Shown: one piece after another, positions 25,354 to 34,737 of the stretch
Layout of the letters: every line of letters starts with the position of its first letter
How positions within the stretch are numbered: the first letter of the stretch is position 1
NCBI RefSeq assembly: GCF_039595935.1
Contig: NZ_JBCNKR010000006.1
Location: 2,390,001-2,454,000, forward strand
DNA: 64,000 bases
DNA from: Flavobacterium sp.
GTDB lineage: Bacteria; Bacteroidota; Bacteroidia; Flavobacteriales; Flavobacteriaceae
Reading direction: 5' to 3'
The notes under the pieces: model-generated
Told to the model about the DNA's origin: nothing
Databases searched by the model: none
Seen by the model: only the letters and a program-made list of their open reading frames with translations
Translations under genes and position numbers: made by a program

Positions 25354-26847
25354 ATGCCTGACAATACAATACGTTCCAATAGTGAAGTAGTGCTTATTGG
25401 AGCTGGAATTATGAGTGCAACTCTTGGATTAATTTTGAAAGAGCTGCAGCCGGATATTAAAATTGAAATTTACGAAAGATTAGATGTAGCAGCTGCCGAA
25501 AGCTCAGATGCATGGAATAATGCAGGAACCGGACACTCTGCATTTTGTGAATTAAATTATACTCCTGAAAAAGAGGATGGAAGTATCGACCCTAAAAAAG
25601 CAATCAGCATAGCAGAATCATTTGAAATTTCTCGTCAGTTTTGGTCTTATTTAGTACAGGAAAATAAAGTTCCGTCTCCGGAAAATTTTATTAAAAGTGT
25701 ACCACATATGAGTTTTGTATGGGGAGAAAAAAATGTTGAATATCTTACCAAAAGATTCGAAGCACTGCAAAGCAATCCTATTTTTGCAGATATGACATTC
25801 AGTACTGATTTTAATCAGCTGAAAGAATGGATGCCTCTTGTAATGGAAGGTAGAGAAGAGGGCGAAAAAATAGCAGCAACTCACATGGAAATGGGTACTG
25901 ATGTCAATTTTGGAGCTTTAACAAGAAGCATGTTTAATTATCTTGAAAAACTGGACGGTGTAACTTTATATTTTAATCATGAGGTTAAAAAATTAAGACA
26001 GCGCGAGGATAAATCCTGGAGAATTAAAATTACAGATTTATCTACAGGTCAAAAAAGAAAAGCATATACCCAATTTGTATTTATTGGTGCCGGTGGCGGT
26101 TCTTTGCCATTATTAGAAAAAGCAGGTGTTCCTGAAGGACATGGTTATGGAGGTTTCCCAGTAAGCGGACAATGGTTAAAATGTACAAATCCGGAAGTTA
26201 TTGCTAAACATCAGGCAAAAGTTTACGGTAAAGCAAGCGTTGGTGCACCGCCAATGTCTGTTCCGCATATTGATACTCGTGTTATTGACGGTGAAAAAGC
26301 ACTTCTTTTTGGGCCTTTTGCAGGATTCTCAACACGTTTCTTAAAAAATGGGTCTTATTTGGATTTGCCTTTATCGATAAAAGCAAACAATTTAATTCCG
26401 ATGCTTTCTGCGGGATTCCACAATATTCCATTAACAAAATATTTGATTGAGCAGGTTCGTCAGTCTCCAAAAGACAGAATGAAAGCACTTCGTGAGTATT
26501 TACCAACAGCACGTTCTAAAGACTGGAAATTAGAAAAAGCGGGTCAACGTGTTCAGGTTATTAAAAAAGGAGAAAACGGTGGTGGAGTTTTAGAATTTGG
26601 AACAGAAGTAATTACAACTCATGATGGATCTCTGGCAGTTTTATTAGGAGCGTCTCCGGGAGCTTCAACAGCTGTTGCTATTATGGTTGACTTAATTAGC
26701 AGATGTTTTACAAAGCAAATTAAAACACCTGAATGGGAAGCCAAAATGAAAAAAATGATTCCATCTTACGGAACAACTCTAAACGATAAACCAGAGTTAT
26801 TGGCAGAAATGAGAAAACATACAGCTGAAGTTTTAAAAATTAAATAA
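25354..26847 (+). CDS. mqo: Malate:quinone oxidoreductase
   Basis: 497 residues, the standard MQO length. Membrane-associated FAD enzyme that oxidises malate to oxaloacetate and feeds electrons to the quinone pool. The FAD-binding start is VVLIGAGIMSATLG. The internal signatures NAGTGHSAFCELNYTP, FIGAGGGSLPLL and PVSGQWL are typical. The end with LLGASPGASTA is the second FAD segment. Confidence 0.96.
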   Translation: MPDNTIRSNSEVVLIGAGIMSATLGLILKELQPDIKIEIYERLDVAAAESSDAWNNAGTGHSAFCELNYTPEKEDGSIDPKKAISIAESFEISRQFWSYLVQENKVPSPENFIKSVPHMSFVWGEKNVEYLTKRFEALQSNPIFADMTFSTDFNQLKEWMPLVMEGREEGEKIAATHMEMGTDVNFGALTRSMFNYLEKLDGVTLYFNHEVKKLRQREDKSWRIKITDLSTGQKRKAYTQFVFIGAGGGSLPLLEKAGVPEGHGYGGFPVSGQWLKCTNPEVIAKHQAKVYGKASVGAPPMSVPHIDTRVIDGEKALLFGPFAGFSTRFLKNGSYLDLPLSIKANNLIPMLSAGFHNIPLTKYLIEQVRQSPKDRMKALREYLPTARSKDWKLEKAGQRVQVIKKGENGGGVLEFGTEVITTHDGSLAVLLGASPGASTAVAIMVDLISRCFTKQIKTPEWEAKMKKMIPSYGTTLNDKPELLAEMRKHTAEVLKIK

Positions 26848-26869
26848 TTTCAGTTTCCCAATATAAAGA

Positions 26870-26899
26870 AAAGGACTTAGTAATCTAAGTCCTTTATTT
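26870..26899. terminator. Bidirectional terminator between mqo and the FUSC gene
   Basis: An 11-bp perfect stem (26870-26880 with 26885-26895) with a 4-nt loop and a T-run on each strand. Confidence 0.85.
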
Positions 26900-26900
26900 T

Positions 26901-29123
26901 TTAATCAGTTTTCACCGCTTTTAATTCTTTTGTAGTTTTCAGGATTTTCTCTGCCAGATTGCTCATCCATATTAATTGTTCGATAACCATAGAGGCTTCC
27001 TGCATTTTGGCCTGTCGCGTTTCTTTGTCAAGTTCGTCATCTGTTGCCAGGCGAGAAAAGTTTTTACGCTTTAATTCTTCAAATTGTAAAATCACATCTT
27101 CTTTATCAAAAAAAGTATCTGTTATAATCGTTTCGTTTCTTAAAATTGAAACAGAATGTTCTAAGTTCAGTAAAATAGTTTTGATAATATAATTAAAAGA
27201 TTCTGATGCTGCTGTTGTTTTATGCGACTGTATATAGGTTGACAAAGAAGCTAAAGCTGACAAAAGCGAATGATTTAATACGACCAGATTATTTACCAGC
27301 GGCATCGTTTTTTGCTTCGATTTTGGTTCCTGCATCATACGCTGAAAAGACGTCATGAGGTTTCCAATCTCAATAAAAGCATTTTTTCTTGAAAGTCTGT
27401 AAGAAGTAGGAACTTCACCTTTTTTGTTATAAAAATCGGCAATTTCTTTAAGATAATTTTTATTGGCTCTGATTGAATTTTCAATATGAATAGGCGTATT
27501 GATAAATTCCCAGGCCGGCCATAAAAATTGGTTTGCAATAAAAGCCAGTGTTGCTCCGGCAAGAGAATCAAGAATTCTAAACTGAATAACCTCAACAACA
27601 TTTGGAGTTAAAATTCCGTAAATAAAAACCACATACATCGTAACAAAAGTTGCGCTTATTTTGTAATTGATCTGTGTAAACGAAATACCTAAAAGCATGC
27701 AGATAATCGAGAAAATACTCAAAGCAACATGATTTTGGATTACAGAAACAATTCCGAAAGCCAAAAGTCCGCCCAAAATAGTTCCGAAAATTCTATTATA
27801 AGATCTCTCTTTTGTCAGGCCGTAACCTGGGCGCATAATAACTACAATCGTAAGTAATATCCAGTAAACATTTTGAAATGGAAGAAACTTTCCAATAATA
27901 AAACCAATTAAAATAGTAATAGTCAATCGAAGCGAATGCCTGAATATTGAAGAGGAATAACTTAAATTTTCAATAAGAGTTCCTATAGGATAATATTGAG
28001 GCGTTAAGAATTTTTCTAACTCCTTGTCTTTATCTTTTAATTTATAAGACTGCATTGCCAGTGACAAAGCTCTTTGAATTGTTTTAATTTTTCCAACCTG
28101 ATTTTTAGCATATTTCAGCATATTGGTCAGCATTAAAACACCTTCTGCAGCTTCCTCTTTTCCTAATGTTTTTTCATAATCAAAAATGGCAAATTCAAGT
28201 GCATCTAATTCATTTTTAAGATCATTCTTATCAACATATACAGCAATATGATGCACATTTTTTGAAAGCTTTTTAAGGGTAGAAGCCAGTTTGTATGCCA
28301 CATTTTGATACGTGCGAAGTACTTCGGGATGTTTGGCAAACTTTTCATGAAGTTTACTGTGATCAAAAGAAGTATAAAGAGCTAATTCCTGAATTTCAAC
28401 CAAAGTAATAAAAACCAAAAGCATTTTTCGGTTTTGACTTGTTGTGCCTGATGTGTTTTGATTGCCAATAAGCATTTTTCTTAAATCCTCATGAATCAAA
28501 TTAAGATCGACCTGAATCGCTAATTGCTTTTCAATGATTTTCTCTCTATTAGCTTCGGGACTCCATAAATCACCTCTTAATTTTAGATATTTTGCCGTTA
28601 GTTTTATTCCTTCAGCAATTTGCAGTTCTATGTATTTATAAGGTTGTACAAAATGAAAAACCAGTGAAACTATTAAATATAAAATTCCTCCAATAAAAAT
28701 AAAACCCGAATATTGAAGCGCTTCTAAACCAGTATGTAAATGCCCAAATGACAATGAAATAGATAATAAAGCAGAAAACGAAACCAAAGTCGCGCGCTGC
28801 CCGTACACAGAAATCATGGAACATAAAAATAGCAGAAACCCTAAAAAAGGATAGAATAAAAAAGGAAAAGGATAAGCAAGATTTACTAATAAATTTACTC
28901 CGGATACGATAAAAGAAGCTACAATTAATCCCTTGATTTTGTGACTTAATGAACTCGGAATATCGCTGGGATAGGTGTAAAAAGCACCCAATGCAATCGT
29001 AAAACCAATTTCAAAATGACCTAAAAAATTCAAAATTATAACAGGTACAACAGAAGCAATGGTAACTTTTGAAGCATTTAAAAACGAAGTACTGTTGGTG
29101 AATTTCGAGATTCGGTCTAACAT
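26901..29123 (-). CDS. FUSC/YccS-family membrane protein
   Basis: 740 residues. Two blocks of about five to six hydrophobic helices (residues ~20-150 and ~395-530), each followed by a long soluble helical part. This is the YccS/YhfK layout of the fusaric-acid-resistance (FUSC) superfamily, related to aromatic acid exporters. The second block contains RPGYGLTKERSYNRIFGTILGGLLAFG, a typical family stretch. Substrate unknown. Confidence 0.87.
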   Translation of the reverse strand: MLDRISKFTNSTSFLNASKVTIASVVPVIILNFLGHFEIGFTIALGAFYTYPSDIPSSLSHKIKGLIVASFIVSGVNLLVNLAYPFPFLFYPFLGFLLFLCSMISVYGQRATLVSFSALLSISLSFGHLHTGLEALQYSGFIFIGGILYLIVSLVFHFVQPYKYIELQIAEGIKLTAKYLKLRGDLWSPEANREKIIEKQLAIQVDLNLIHEDLRKMLIGNQNTSGTTSQNRKMLLVFITLVEIQELALYTSFDHSKLHEKFAKHPEVLRTYQNVAYKLASTLKKLSKNVHHIAVYVDKNDLKNELDALEFAIFDYEKTLGKEEAAEGVLMLTNMLKYAKNQVGKIKTIQRALSLAMQSYKLKDKDKELEKFLTPQYYPIGTLIENLSYSSSIFRHSLRLTITILIGFIIGKFLPFQNVYWILLTIVVIMRPGYGLTKERSYNRIFGTILGGLLAFGIVSVIQNHVALSIFSIICMLLGISFTQINYKISATFVTMYVVFIYGILTPNVVEVIQFRILDSLAGATLAFIANQFLWPAWEFINTPIHIENSIRANKNYLKEIADFYNKKGEVPTSYRLSRKNAFIEIGNLMTSFQRMMQEPKSKQKTMPLVNNLVVLNHSLLSALASLSTYIQSHKTTAASESFNYIIKTILLNLEHSVSILRNETIITDTFFDKEDVILQFEELKRKNFSRLATDDELDKETRQAKMQEASMVIEQLIWMSNLAEKILKTTKELKAVKTD

Positions 29124-29140
29124 ATTGTGAGGTTTACTAG

Positions 29141-29148
29141 CAAAGTTA
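29141..29148 (-). promoter_or_regulatory. TAnnTTTG -7 box of the FUSC gene
   Basis: Reads TAACTTTG on the minus strand, 17 nt before the start codon. Confidence 0.55.
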
Positions 29149-29252
29149 AGAATTGTACTAAATATTTTGGCATAATTATAGTTGAGTTTTCAAAAGCATA
29201 TAAAAATTATGTTATAATGTAGCTTTACAGCCAATCGTTGACTATTTTTTAT

Positions 29253-29260
29253 TATTTTTG
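29253..29260 (+). promoter_or_regulatory. TAnnTTTG -7 box of def
   Basis: Reads TATTTTTG followed by CC, 61 nt before the ATG. Confidence 0.5.
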
Positions 29261-29321
29261 CCAGCTGAATTATGAGAACCTAATTCAAGGTTTTCATTAT
29301 AAAAACATTAAATAAAAACAA

Positions 29322-29912
29322 ATGATTTTACCAATTGTAGGATATGGTGATCCTGTTTTAAGAAAAGTAGGAACGGCAATCACGCCAGATTATCCAAACT
29401 TAAAAGAGACAATAGCAAACATGTACGAAACAATGTACAATGCTTTAGGAGTTGGACTAGCTGCGCCTCAGGTAGGTCTGCCAATTCGTTTATTTGTTAT
29501 TGATACAACTCCTTTTAGTGATGATGAGGATTTAGATGAACAGGAACAGAAAGATTTAGAAGGTTTTAAAAGAACTTTTATAAATGCTAAAATCGTAAAA
29601 GAAGAAGGTGAGGAGTGGAGTTTTAATGAAGGATGCCTGAGTATACCAGACGTTCGCGAAGATGTTTACAGAAAACCAACTGTTACGATTGAATACTGTG
29701 AGGAAGATTTTGTAATGAAAACAGAAGTTTTTGACGGTTTAATTGCCAGAGTTATTCAACATGAATACGACCATATCGAAGGGGTTTTATTTACGGATAA
29801 AATATCTTCTTTGAAAAAGCGTTTAATTCAGAAGAAATTAAAAAACATTACCGAAGGTAAAACTTTTCAGGAATACAGAATGAAATTTGCTGCCGCTAAA
29901 AAAGGCAGATAA
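29322..29912 (+). CDS. def: Peptide deformylase
   Basis: 196 residues. Removes the formyl group from the initiator methionine. All three family motifs are present: GVGLAAPQVG, EGCLSIP and QHEYDH (metal ligands Cys and the two His). An acidic insert at ~65-85 (DDEDLDEQEQKD) is typical of Bacteroidetes deformylases. Leads a run def - DUF5606 - mazG. Confidence 0.96.
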   Translation: MILPIVGYGDPVLRKVGTAITPDYPNLKETIANMYETMYNALGVGLAAPQVGLPIRLFVIDTTPFSDDEDLDEQEQKDLEGFKRTFINAKIVKEEGEEWSFNEGCLSIPDVREDVYRKPTVTIEYCEEDFVMKTEVFDGLIARVIQHEYDHIEGVLFTDKISSLKKRLIQKKLKNITEGKTFQEYRMKFAAAKKGR

Positions 29913-29977
29913 AAAGTTCTTAAATAATTTAAGAACAGCATAAAAGATAAAAATTCTTAATACTAATTTTAATAAAC

Positions 29978-30481
29978 ATGAATTTAGACAAAATTTTAGC
30001 CATTTCTGGAAAACCAGGTTTATATGTATTGAAGGTGCAGACTCGTACAGGTTTTGTGGCAGAATCATTATTAGACGGAAAAAAAATTACAGTAAACTTA
30101 AAAAGTAACGTAAGTTTATTGTCTGAAATTTCAATTTATACACACGAAGGTGAAAAACCGCTGACTGAAGTAATGCAGAAAATTGCAACTAAAGAAAATA
30201 AAGGTCAGGCGATTTCTCACAAAGAAGATAATGCAACATTAAGTGCTTATTTTAAAGAAATTTTACCGGAATATGATGAAGAAAGAGTTTATCCTTCAGA
30301 TATTAAAAAAGTATTAAACTGGTACAATACACTTCAAACAAAAGGTTTAGTTACCGACTTAGCTCCGGCTGCTGCTGAAACTCCAGAAGAAGCTCCAGCA
30401 GTTGAAGAAAAACCTAAGAAAGCACCAGCGGCAAAAAAAGCACCGGCTGCAAAAAAGGCTTCAGCTAAAAAAGAAGAGTAG
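29978..30481 (+). CDS. DUF5606-family protein with lysine/alanine-rich tail
   Basis: 167 residues. The N-terminal ~50 residues (MNLDKILAISGKPGLYVL...SLLDGKK) are a Bacteroidetes-conserved small domain, DUF5606. Residues ~55-125 are helical. The last ~40 residues are a low-complexity KKAPAAKK tail like that of histone H1-like proteins, so nucleic-acid binding is possible. Sits 66 nt after def. Confidence 0.82.
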   Translation: MNLDKILAISGKPGLYVLKVQTRTGFVAESLLDGKKITVNLKSNVSLLSEISIYTHEGEKPLTEVMQKIATKENKGQAISHKEDNATLSAYFKEILPEYDEERVYPSDIKKVLNWYNTLQTKGLVTDLAPAAAETPEEAPAVEEKPKKAPAAKKAPAAKKASAKKEE

Positions 30482-30506
30482 TAATTGTCTACATTCAAAA
30501 TATATT

Positions 30507-30541
30507 AATCCTGTCGAGATGTTTTCTAGGCAGGATTTTTT
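30507..30541 (+). terminator. Terminator after the DUF5606 gene
   Basis: AATCCTG at 30507-30513 pairs with CAGGATT at 30531-30537, followed by a T-run. Confidence 0.65.
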
Positions 30542-30583
30542 ACTTTTACAAGATCTTGGTTTAAACCATAAAAAACTTCAAAA

Positions 30584-31354
30584 ATGAGTAAAGAACTTCA
30601 GCTTAAAGCTTTCGAGAGATTATTAATTATAATGGATGAACTTCGTGAACAATGTCCGTGGGATAAAAAACAGACATTGCAGACACTTAGGCATTTGACA
30701 ATTGAGGAAACTTACGAATTAGGCGATGCTATTCTTGATAATGATCTAAACGAAATAAAAAAAGAACTTGGAGATTTATTACTGCATATTGTTTTTTATG
30801 CTAAAATAGGCTCAGAAACTAATGATTTTGACATTGCTGATGTGTGCAATGAAATCTGTGATAAATTAATTCATCGTCATCCTCATATTTATTCTGATAC
30901 GGTTGTGAAAGATGAAGAAGAAGTAAAACAGAATTGGGAAAAACTGAAACTTAAAGAAGGTAAAAAATCAGTTTTGGAAGGCGTGCCAAGAAGTTTACCG
31001 GCATTGGTAAAAGCCAGCAGAATTCAGGATAAAGTAAAAGGCGTTGGTTTTGACTGGGAAGAACCGCATCAGGTTTGGGATAAAGTTCAGGAAGAATTAA
31101 ACGAACTTCAGGAAGAAGTAAAAGCTGGTGATCAGGATAAAATTGAAGCCGAATTTGGTGATGTTTTATTCTCAATGATAAATTATGCCCGCTTTTTAAA
31201 TGTAAATCCTGAAGATGCTTTAGAGCGAACTAATAAAAAGTTTATTAAACGCTTTCAATATCTGGAAAGTAAAGCCAATGAACTTGGAAAACCTTTGATG
31301 GATATGACGCTGGCAGAAATGGATGTTTTTTGGAACGAAGCTAAAAAACAATAA
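30584..31354 (+). CDS. mazG: Nucleoside triphosphate pyrophosphohydrolase MazG
   Basis: 256 residues, the full two-domain MazG. Hydrolyses NTPs to NMP and PPi. The first domain carries LREQCPWDKKQT..TLRHLTIEETYELGDAI and EIKKELGDLLLHIVF. The second carries the related EELNELQEEV and EAEFGDVLFSMINYARFL. Metal-binding Glu/Asp residues are present in both. Its stop codon abuts the stop of the convergent Crp/Fnr gene. Confidence 0.94.
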   Translation: MSKELQLKAFERLLIIMDELREQCPWDKKQTLQTLRHLTIEETYELGDAILDNDLNEIKKELGDLLLHIVFYAKIGSETNDFDIADVCNEICDKLIHRHPHIYSDTVVKDEEEVKQNWEKLKLKEGKKSVLEGVPRSLPALVKASRIQDKVKGVGFDWEEPHQVWDKVQEELNELQEEVKAGDQDKIEAEFGDVLFSMINYARFLNVNPEDALERTNKKFIKRFQYLESKANELGKPLMDMTLAEMDVFWNEAKKQ

Positions 31355-32035
31355 TTATTCGGCCAGACGTTTTAATGCTCTGACATCTTTAAGCATAATT
31401 TTTTTACCTACTAATTCAATCAATTCCAGTTTGTTAAAATCAGATAACAAACGGATACAGCTTTCTGTTGCAGTTCCAATCATTCCGGCAAGTTCTTCTC
31501 TGGTAAGTTGAACTTTTAAGGTTTTATCTGTGTTTTCTCCAAATTCATCATGTAAATGCAATAAAGTTTCAGCCAAACGCTGTTTTACCGTTTTTTGAAC
31601 TAAAGCAATTTTATCGTTTTCAGATTCTTTTAAATCTTCGCAGACAGACTGCATCAAATTCAAAGAAAACTGATTGTTATTATTAAAAAAATGGATGATT
31701 TCGCTTTTCGGAATAAAACAAACTTCCATGTCAGCAATAGCTTTTGCAGATAAATTTGCAGGTTCATTACTAATCATCGAGCGCTGTCCTAAAAGTTCAC
31801 CTGATTTTACAAGTTTAACGATTTGGTCTTTTCCGTTGGCGCTCAATTTAGAAAGTTTTCCAACACCGTCTTTTACACAAAAGACACCATTGGTAACTTC
31901 GCCCTCTTCAAAAATAGCTTCGCCTTTTTTAATTGTGTAGGTCGTTTTGCTATTAGCCAATTTTACAACTTCATCTTTATTTAGGGCTTTTAAAGAAGAA
32001 AGCTGACGAACAATACATTGATCACATTTATTCAT
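31355..32035 (-). CDS. Crp/Fnr-family transcriptional regulator
   Basis: 226 residues from the ATG at 32035, chosen over an upstream in-frame ATG because a -7 box (32054-32061) would be inside the longer form's leader. Residues ~20-135 are the cyclic-nucleotide-type sensor barrel, ~140-165 the dimer helix and ~170-226 a winged HTH. The recognition helix TATESCIRLL keeps the E-x3-R spacing of FNR (E209, R213). CDQC at residues 4-7 and three further Cys invite an Fe-S or redox role, but the FNR Cys spacing is not exact. It lies next to the cbb3/hemN block, whose promoters carry matching FNR-like palindromes, and is the likely regulator. Confidence 0.88.
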   Translation of the reverse strand: MNKCDQCIVRQLSSLKALNKDEVVKLANSKTTYTIKKGEAIFEEGEVTNGVFCVKDGVGKLSKLSANGKDQIVKLVKSGELLGQRSMISNEPANLSAKAIADMEVCFIPKSEIIHFFNNNNQFSLNLMQSVCEDLKESENDKIALVQKTVKQRLAETLLHLHDEFGENTDKTLKVQLTREELAGMIGTATESCIRLLSDFNKLELIELVGKKIMLKDVRALKRLAE

Positions 32036-32053
32036 AGCAAGAGTAATTTGGTG

Positions 32054-32061
32054 CAAAATTA
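32054..32061 (-). promoter_or_regulatory. TAnnTTTG -7 box of the Crp/Fnr gene
   Basis: Reads TAATTTTG on the minus strand, 18 nt before the start at 32035. The FNR-like palindrome at 32172-32185 is about 115 bp further upstream, too far for the spacing used at the other promoters. Confidence 0.55.
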
Positions 32062-32171
32062 ACCAATTCTTATGTTTAAAAAGTACTTTTACGACTAAAA
32101 ATACATAGAAAAGGTTAATATTTCAATTTGAATAAATATTTCATTAATTTAGAATTAGATTTCATTATAAC

Positions 32172-32215
32172 ATGATAAATGTCATATTTAAAGTCACCGC
32201 TTATTTGGAATTTTG
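32172..32215 (+). promoter_or_regulatory. FNR-like site plus -7-like box of the copper ATPase gene
   Basis: ATGATAAATGTCAT at 32172-32185, centred at 32178.5. The -7-like octamer GAATTTTG ends at 32215, 36.5 nt from the palindrome centre, with TA weakened to GA. Same spacing as at 23.4, 34.7 and 42.6 kb. Confidence 0.75.
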
Positions 32216-32234
32216 CTAATTAAAAAAACAAATT

Positions 32235-33101
32235 ATGAGCGAGCAGAGTTGTTTTCATTGCGGGTTAACTATTCCTAAAAATGAAGAAATCAATTTTGAT
32301 GAGAAAAAATTTTGCTGCACAGGCTGTAAAACAGTTTACGAAATTTTTAGTCTAAATGATTTAACCTGCTACTACGATTTTGAAAAATCTCCCGGAGCTA
32401 CTCCAAAGGATATTCAGGTAAAATACGATTTTCTTGAAAATGAAGCCATTTTAAACAAAGTTCTGGAATTTCAGGAAGGAAATACTTCTATAATATCATT
32501 AAATATTCCGCATATTCACTGCAGCTCTTGTATCTGGATTTTAGAAAATCTTAACCGACTGCAAAAAGGAATAAATGTTTCACAGGTTAATTTTCCTGAG
32601 AAAAAAGTTCGAATTACATTCAATTCTGAAATAGTTTCTTTAAAAGACATAGCCTATCTTCTAAGTTCCATAGGCTATGAACCTTATATAAGTTTAGAAA
32701 ACTACGAAACAGGAAAAAATAAAGTTGACCGAAGTTTGACTTACAAAGTTGGTGTTGCATTTTTTTGCTTCGGAAATATTATGCTGTTGTCTTTTCCGGA
32801 ATATTTCGAAATCAAAGAATTCTGGTTAGATAGTTACAAACCATTTTTTAGAATTTTAATTTTTCTTTTGGCATTGCCAAGTTTTTTATATTCAGCAAGC
32901 GGTTATTATGTTTCGGCTTATCATAGTATAAAAACGAGAATGCTCAATATTGATATTCCAATTGCTTTAGGAATTATTGTCATGTTTATCCGCAGTACTT
33001 ATGATATGCTGATGGATCATGGCCCAGGTTTTTTTGACAGTTTAGCCAGCTTAGTATTTTTTATGCTTGCTTGGAAAAATGTTTCAAACCAAAACCTATA
33101 G
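32235..33101 (+). CDS. Copper-type P1B ATPase (CcoI-like), N-terminal part, frame interrupted
   Basis: 288 residues. Starts with a metal-binding Cys-rich part (CFHCG...CCTGCKTVYE, residues 6-36), then an HMA-like domain with CSSC (~97-100) and about four membrane helices. It stops at 33101 in the middle of a transmembrane segment. The continuation is read in the next frame from 33067: the expected FFMLLGKMFQ is split by one net extra base near 33065-33075. Such ATPases load copper for cbb3 oxidase assembly (CcoI/FixI). The two parts should be one ~795-residue protein, so this is a frameshifted gene or a sequencing error. Confidence 0.85.
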   Translation: MSEQSCFHCGLTIPKNEEINFDEKKFCCTGCKTVYEIFSLNDLTCYYDFEKSPGATPKDIQVKYDFLENEAILNKVLEFQEGNTSIISLNIPHIHCSSCIWILENLNRLQKGINVSQVNFPEKKVRITFNSEIVSLKDIAYLLSSIGYEPYISLENYETGKNKVDRSLTYKVGVAFFCFGNIMLLSFPEYFEIKEFWLDSYKPFFRILIFLLALPSFLYSASGYYVSAYHSIKTRMLNIDIPIALGIIVMFIRSTYDMLMDHGPGFFDSLASLVFFMLAWKNVSNQNL

Positions 33102-34623
33102 TTTTTTAAGTTTTGAACGTGATTTTAAATCGTATTTTCCAATTGCAGTAACGAGAATAAATCAGGATCAAACAGAAGAAAGTGTTCCTATTTATGACGT
33201 TTTAAAAGGAAACCGATTGTTGATTAGAAATCAGGAATTGATTCCGGTAGATGGTATTTTAATTAGCGAAAAAGCCGAAATCGATTATAGTTTTGTTACG
33301 GGGGAAGCCGTTCCTATTACTAAAAAATCCGGAGATAAAATATTTGCCGGAGGTAAACAAATTGGAAAAGTAATAGAAATGGAAGTGATACATTCTGTTT
33401 CGCAAAGTTATTTGACACAATTATGGAGTAATGAAATTTTTCAGAAAAAAGTCGAACAGAAACACAAAACGATTACCGATGCTATAAGCCGTTATTTTAC
33501 GCCAATTTTATTATTCATTGCTTTCGCCGGATTTGGGTATTGGATATTTATAGATGCTACTATTGCGTTTAATGTTTTTACAGCTGTTTTAATTGTTGCC
33601 TGTCCGTGTGCATTGGCACTTACAGCTCCTTTTACTTTTGGAAACATTCTGAGAATAATGGGAAAACAAAAAATGTATCTCAAAAATGCCTTGGTTATAG
33701 AACAATTAGCTAAAGTAGATACTATAGTTTTTGATAAAACCGGAACCATTACAACAAATAAAAAATCGAATATTTTATACGAAGGAACAGCACTTTCTGA
33801 TGAAAATTTTGTTCTCATAAAAAATGTTCTTAGAGGATCAAATCACCCTTTAAGCCGAATGCTATATGACTTTTTACCAGAATATGGCAGAATTAAAATT
33901 GATGATTTTGAGGAAATTACCGGAAAAGGGATTTTGGCTTTCGCCGAAGGCAGAGAAATAAAAATTGGATCTTTTTTATTTGTTGAAAGTCCGATTTTGG
34001 ATTCTTCAGAAATAGAAAAAACAGCGCTTCATATTAAAATTGATAATCAATATTACGGGAAATTTGTTTTCCAAAATCAGTATCGTGACGGATTAGAAAA
34101 ATTGTTTACATCATTAAGTAAAGAATATGATATTAAAGTTCTTTCCGGAGATAATGATGGCGAAAGAGAAAATCTTGAAACTATTCTGCCCAAAGGCACA
34201 GAGCTGGTTTTTAATCAAAAACCAGAGCAAAAATTAGAATTTATCAAGAAACTGCAGGAAACCGGAAAGAACGTTATGATGGTTGGAGACGGCTTAAACG
34301 ATGCCGGCGCTTTGGCACAAAGTAATGTTGGTGTTTCTGTATCCGAAAACGTAAATGTATTTTCTCCTGCTTGCGATGCAATTCTCGATGCGGGCGAATT
34401 TTCACGATTAAACTACTTCTTAAAACTCTCTCATAAATCGATCCTGATTATCAAAATGAGTTTTGGTTTGTCACTTCTTTATAACGTGGTTGGACTCACT
34501 TTTGCTGTCACCGGAAATCTTCTTCCGTTAGTTGCTGCAATCATAATGCCTTTAAGCACAATTACGATTGTAAGTTTTGTGACTTTTATGTCTAACTACT
34601 TCAGTAATAGAAATTTATATTGA
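33067..34623 (+). CDS. Copper-type P1B ATPase (CcoI-like), C-terminal part in shifted frame
   Basis: Reads on from the gene at 32235 in the +1 frame; the TTG at 33067 is only the first frame-compatible codon and not a likely real start. Contains GEAVPITKK (actuator), the transmembrane CPCAL copper site, DKTGT (phosphorylation Asp), the HP of NHPLSRM and the GDGLNDAG hinge, so all catalytic parts are intact. Only the join is broken. Followed by ccoS after ~110 nt containing an FNR-like promoter. Confidence 0.85.
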   Translation: MLGKMFQTKTYSFLSFERDFKSYFPIAVTRINQDQTEESVPIYDVLKGNRLLIRNQELIPVDGILISEKAEIDYSFVTGEAVPITKKSGDKIFAGGKQIGKVIEMEVIHSVSQSYLTQLWSNEIFQKKVEQKHKTITDAISRYFTPILLFIAFAGFGYWIFIDATIAFNVFTAVLIVACPCALALTAPFTFGNILRIMGKQKMYLKNALVIEQLAKVDTIVFDKTGTITTNKKSNILYEGTALSDENFVLIKNVLRGSNHPLSRMLYDFLPEYGRIKIDDFEEITGKGILAFAEGREIKIGSFLFVESPILDSSEIEKTALHIKIDNQYYGKFVFQNQYRDGLEKLFTSLSKEYDIKVLSGDNDGERENLETILPKGTELVFNQKPEQKLEFIKKLQETGKNVMMVGDGLNDAGALAQSNVGVSVSENVNVFSPACDAILDAGEFSRLNYFLKLSHKSILIIKMSFGLSLLYNVVGLTFAVTGNLLPLVAAIIMPLSTITIVSFVTFMSNYFSNRNLY

Positions 34624-34675
34624 TTTTAAGTAATTGTAAGAATATTTTACTTAATTTTAACATTCTTCTACAACC

Positions 34676-34719
34676 ATGATAATTATCATATTTTAAACGC
34701 CGACGACCTAGTAATTTTG
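34676..34719 (+). promoter_or_regulatory. FNR-like site plus -7 box of ccoS-ccoNOQP
   Basis: ATGATAATTATCAT at 34676-34689 is a perfect 14-bp palindrome centred at 34682.5. TAATTTTG at 34712-34719 is a perfect -7 box. The centre-to-box-end distance is 36.5 nt. The strongest of the four sites, upstream of the whole oxidase operon. Confidence 0.88.
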
Positions 34720-34737
34720 TTAACATAAATTTACGGT

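Noticed and set aside
29978..30481. Histone-like protein call for the DUF5606 gene
   Set aside because: Only the C-terminal tail is lysine/alanine-rich; the conserved N-terminal domain is a different, uncharacterised one.
33060..33101. Programmed frameshift in the copper ATPase
   Set aside because: Restoring the frame needs +1; the nearby A-run would favour -1, and no internal SD or hungry/stop codon precedes the join as it does in prfB.
33492..33818. 108-codon minus-strand frame opposite the ATPase
   Set aside because: It lies wholly inside the P-type ATPase coding region, where the conserved motifs are on the plus strand.
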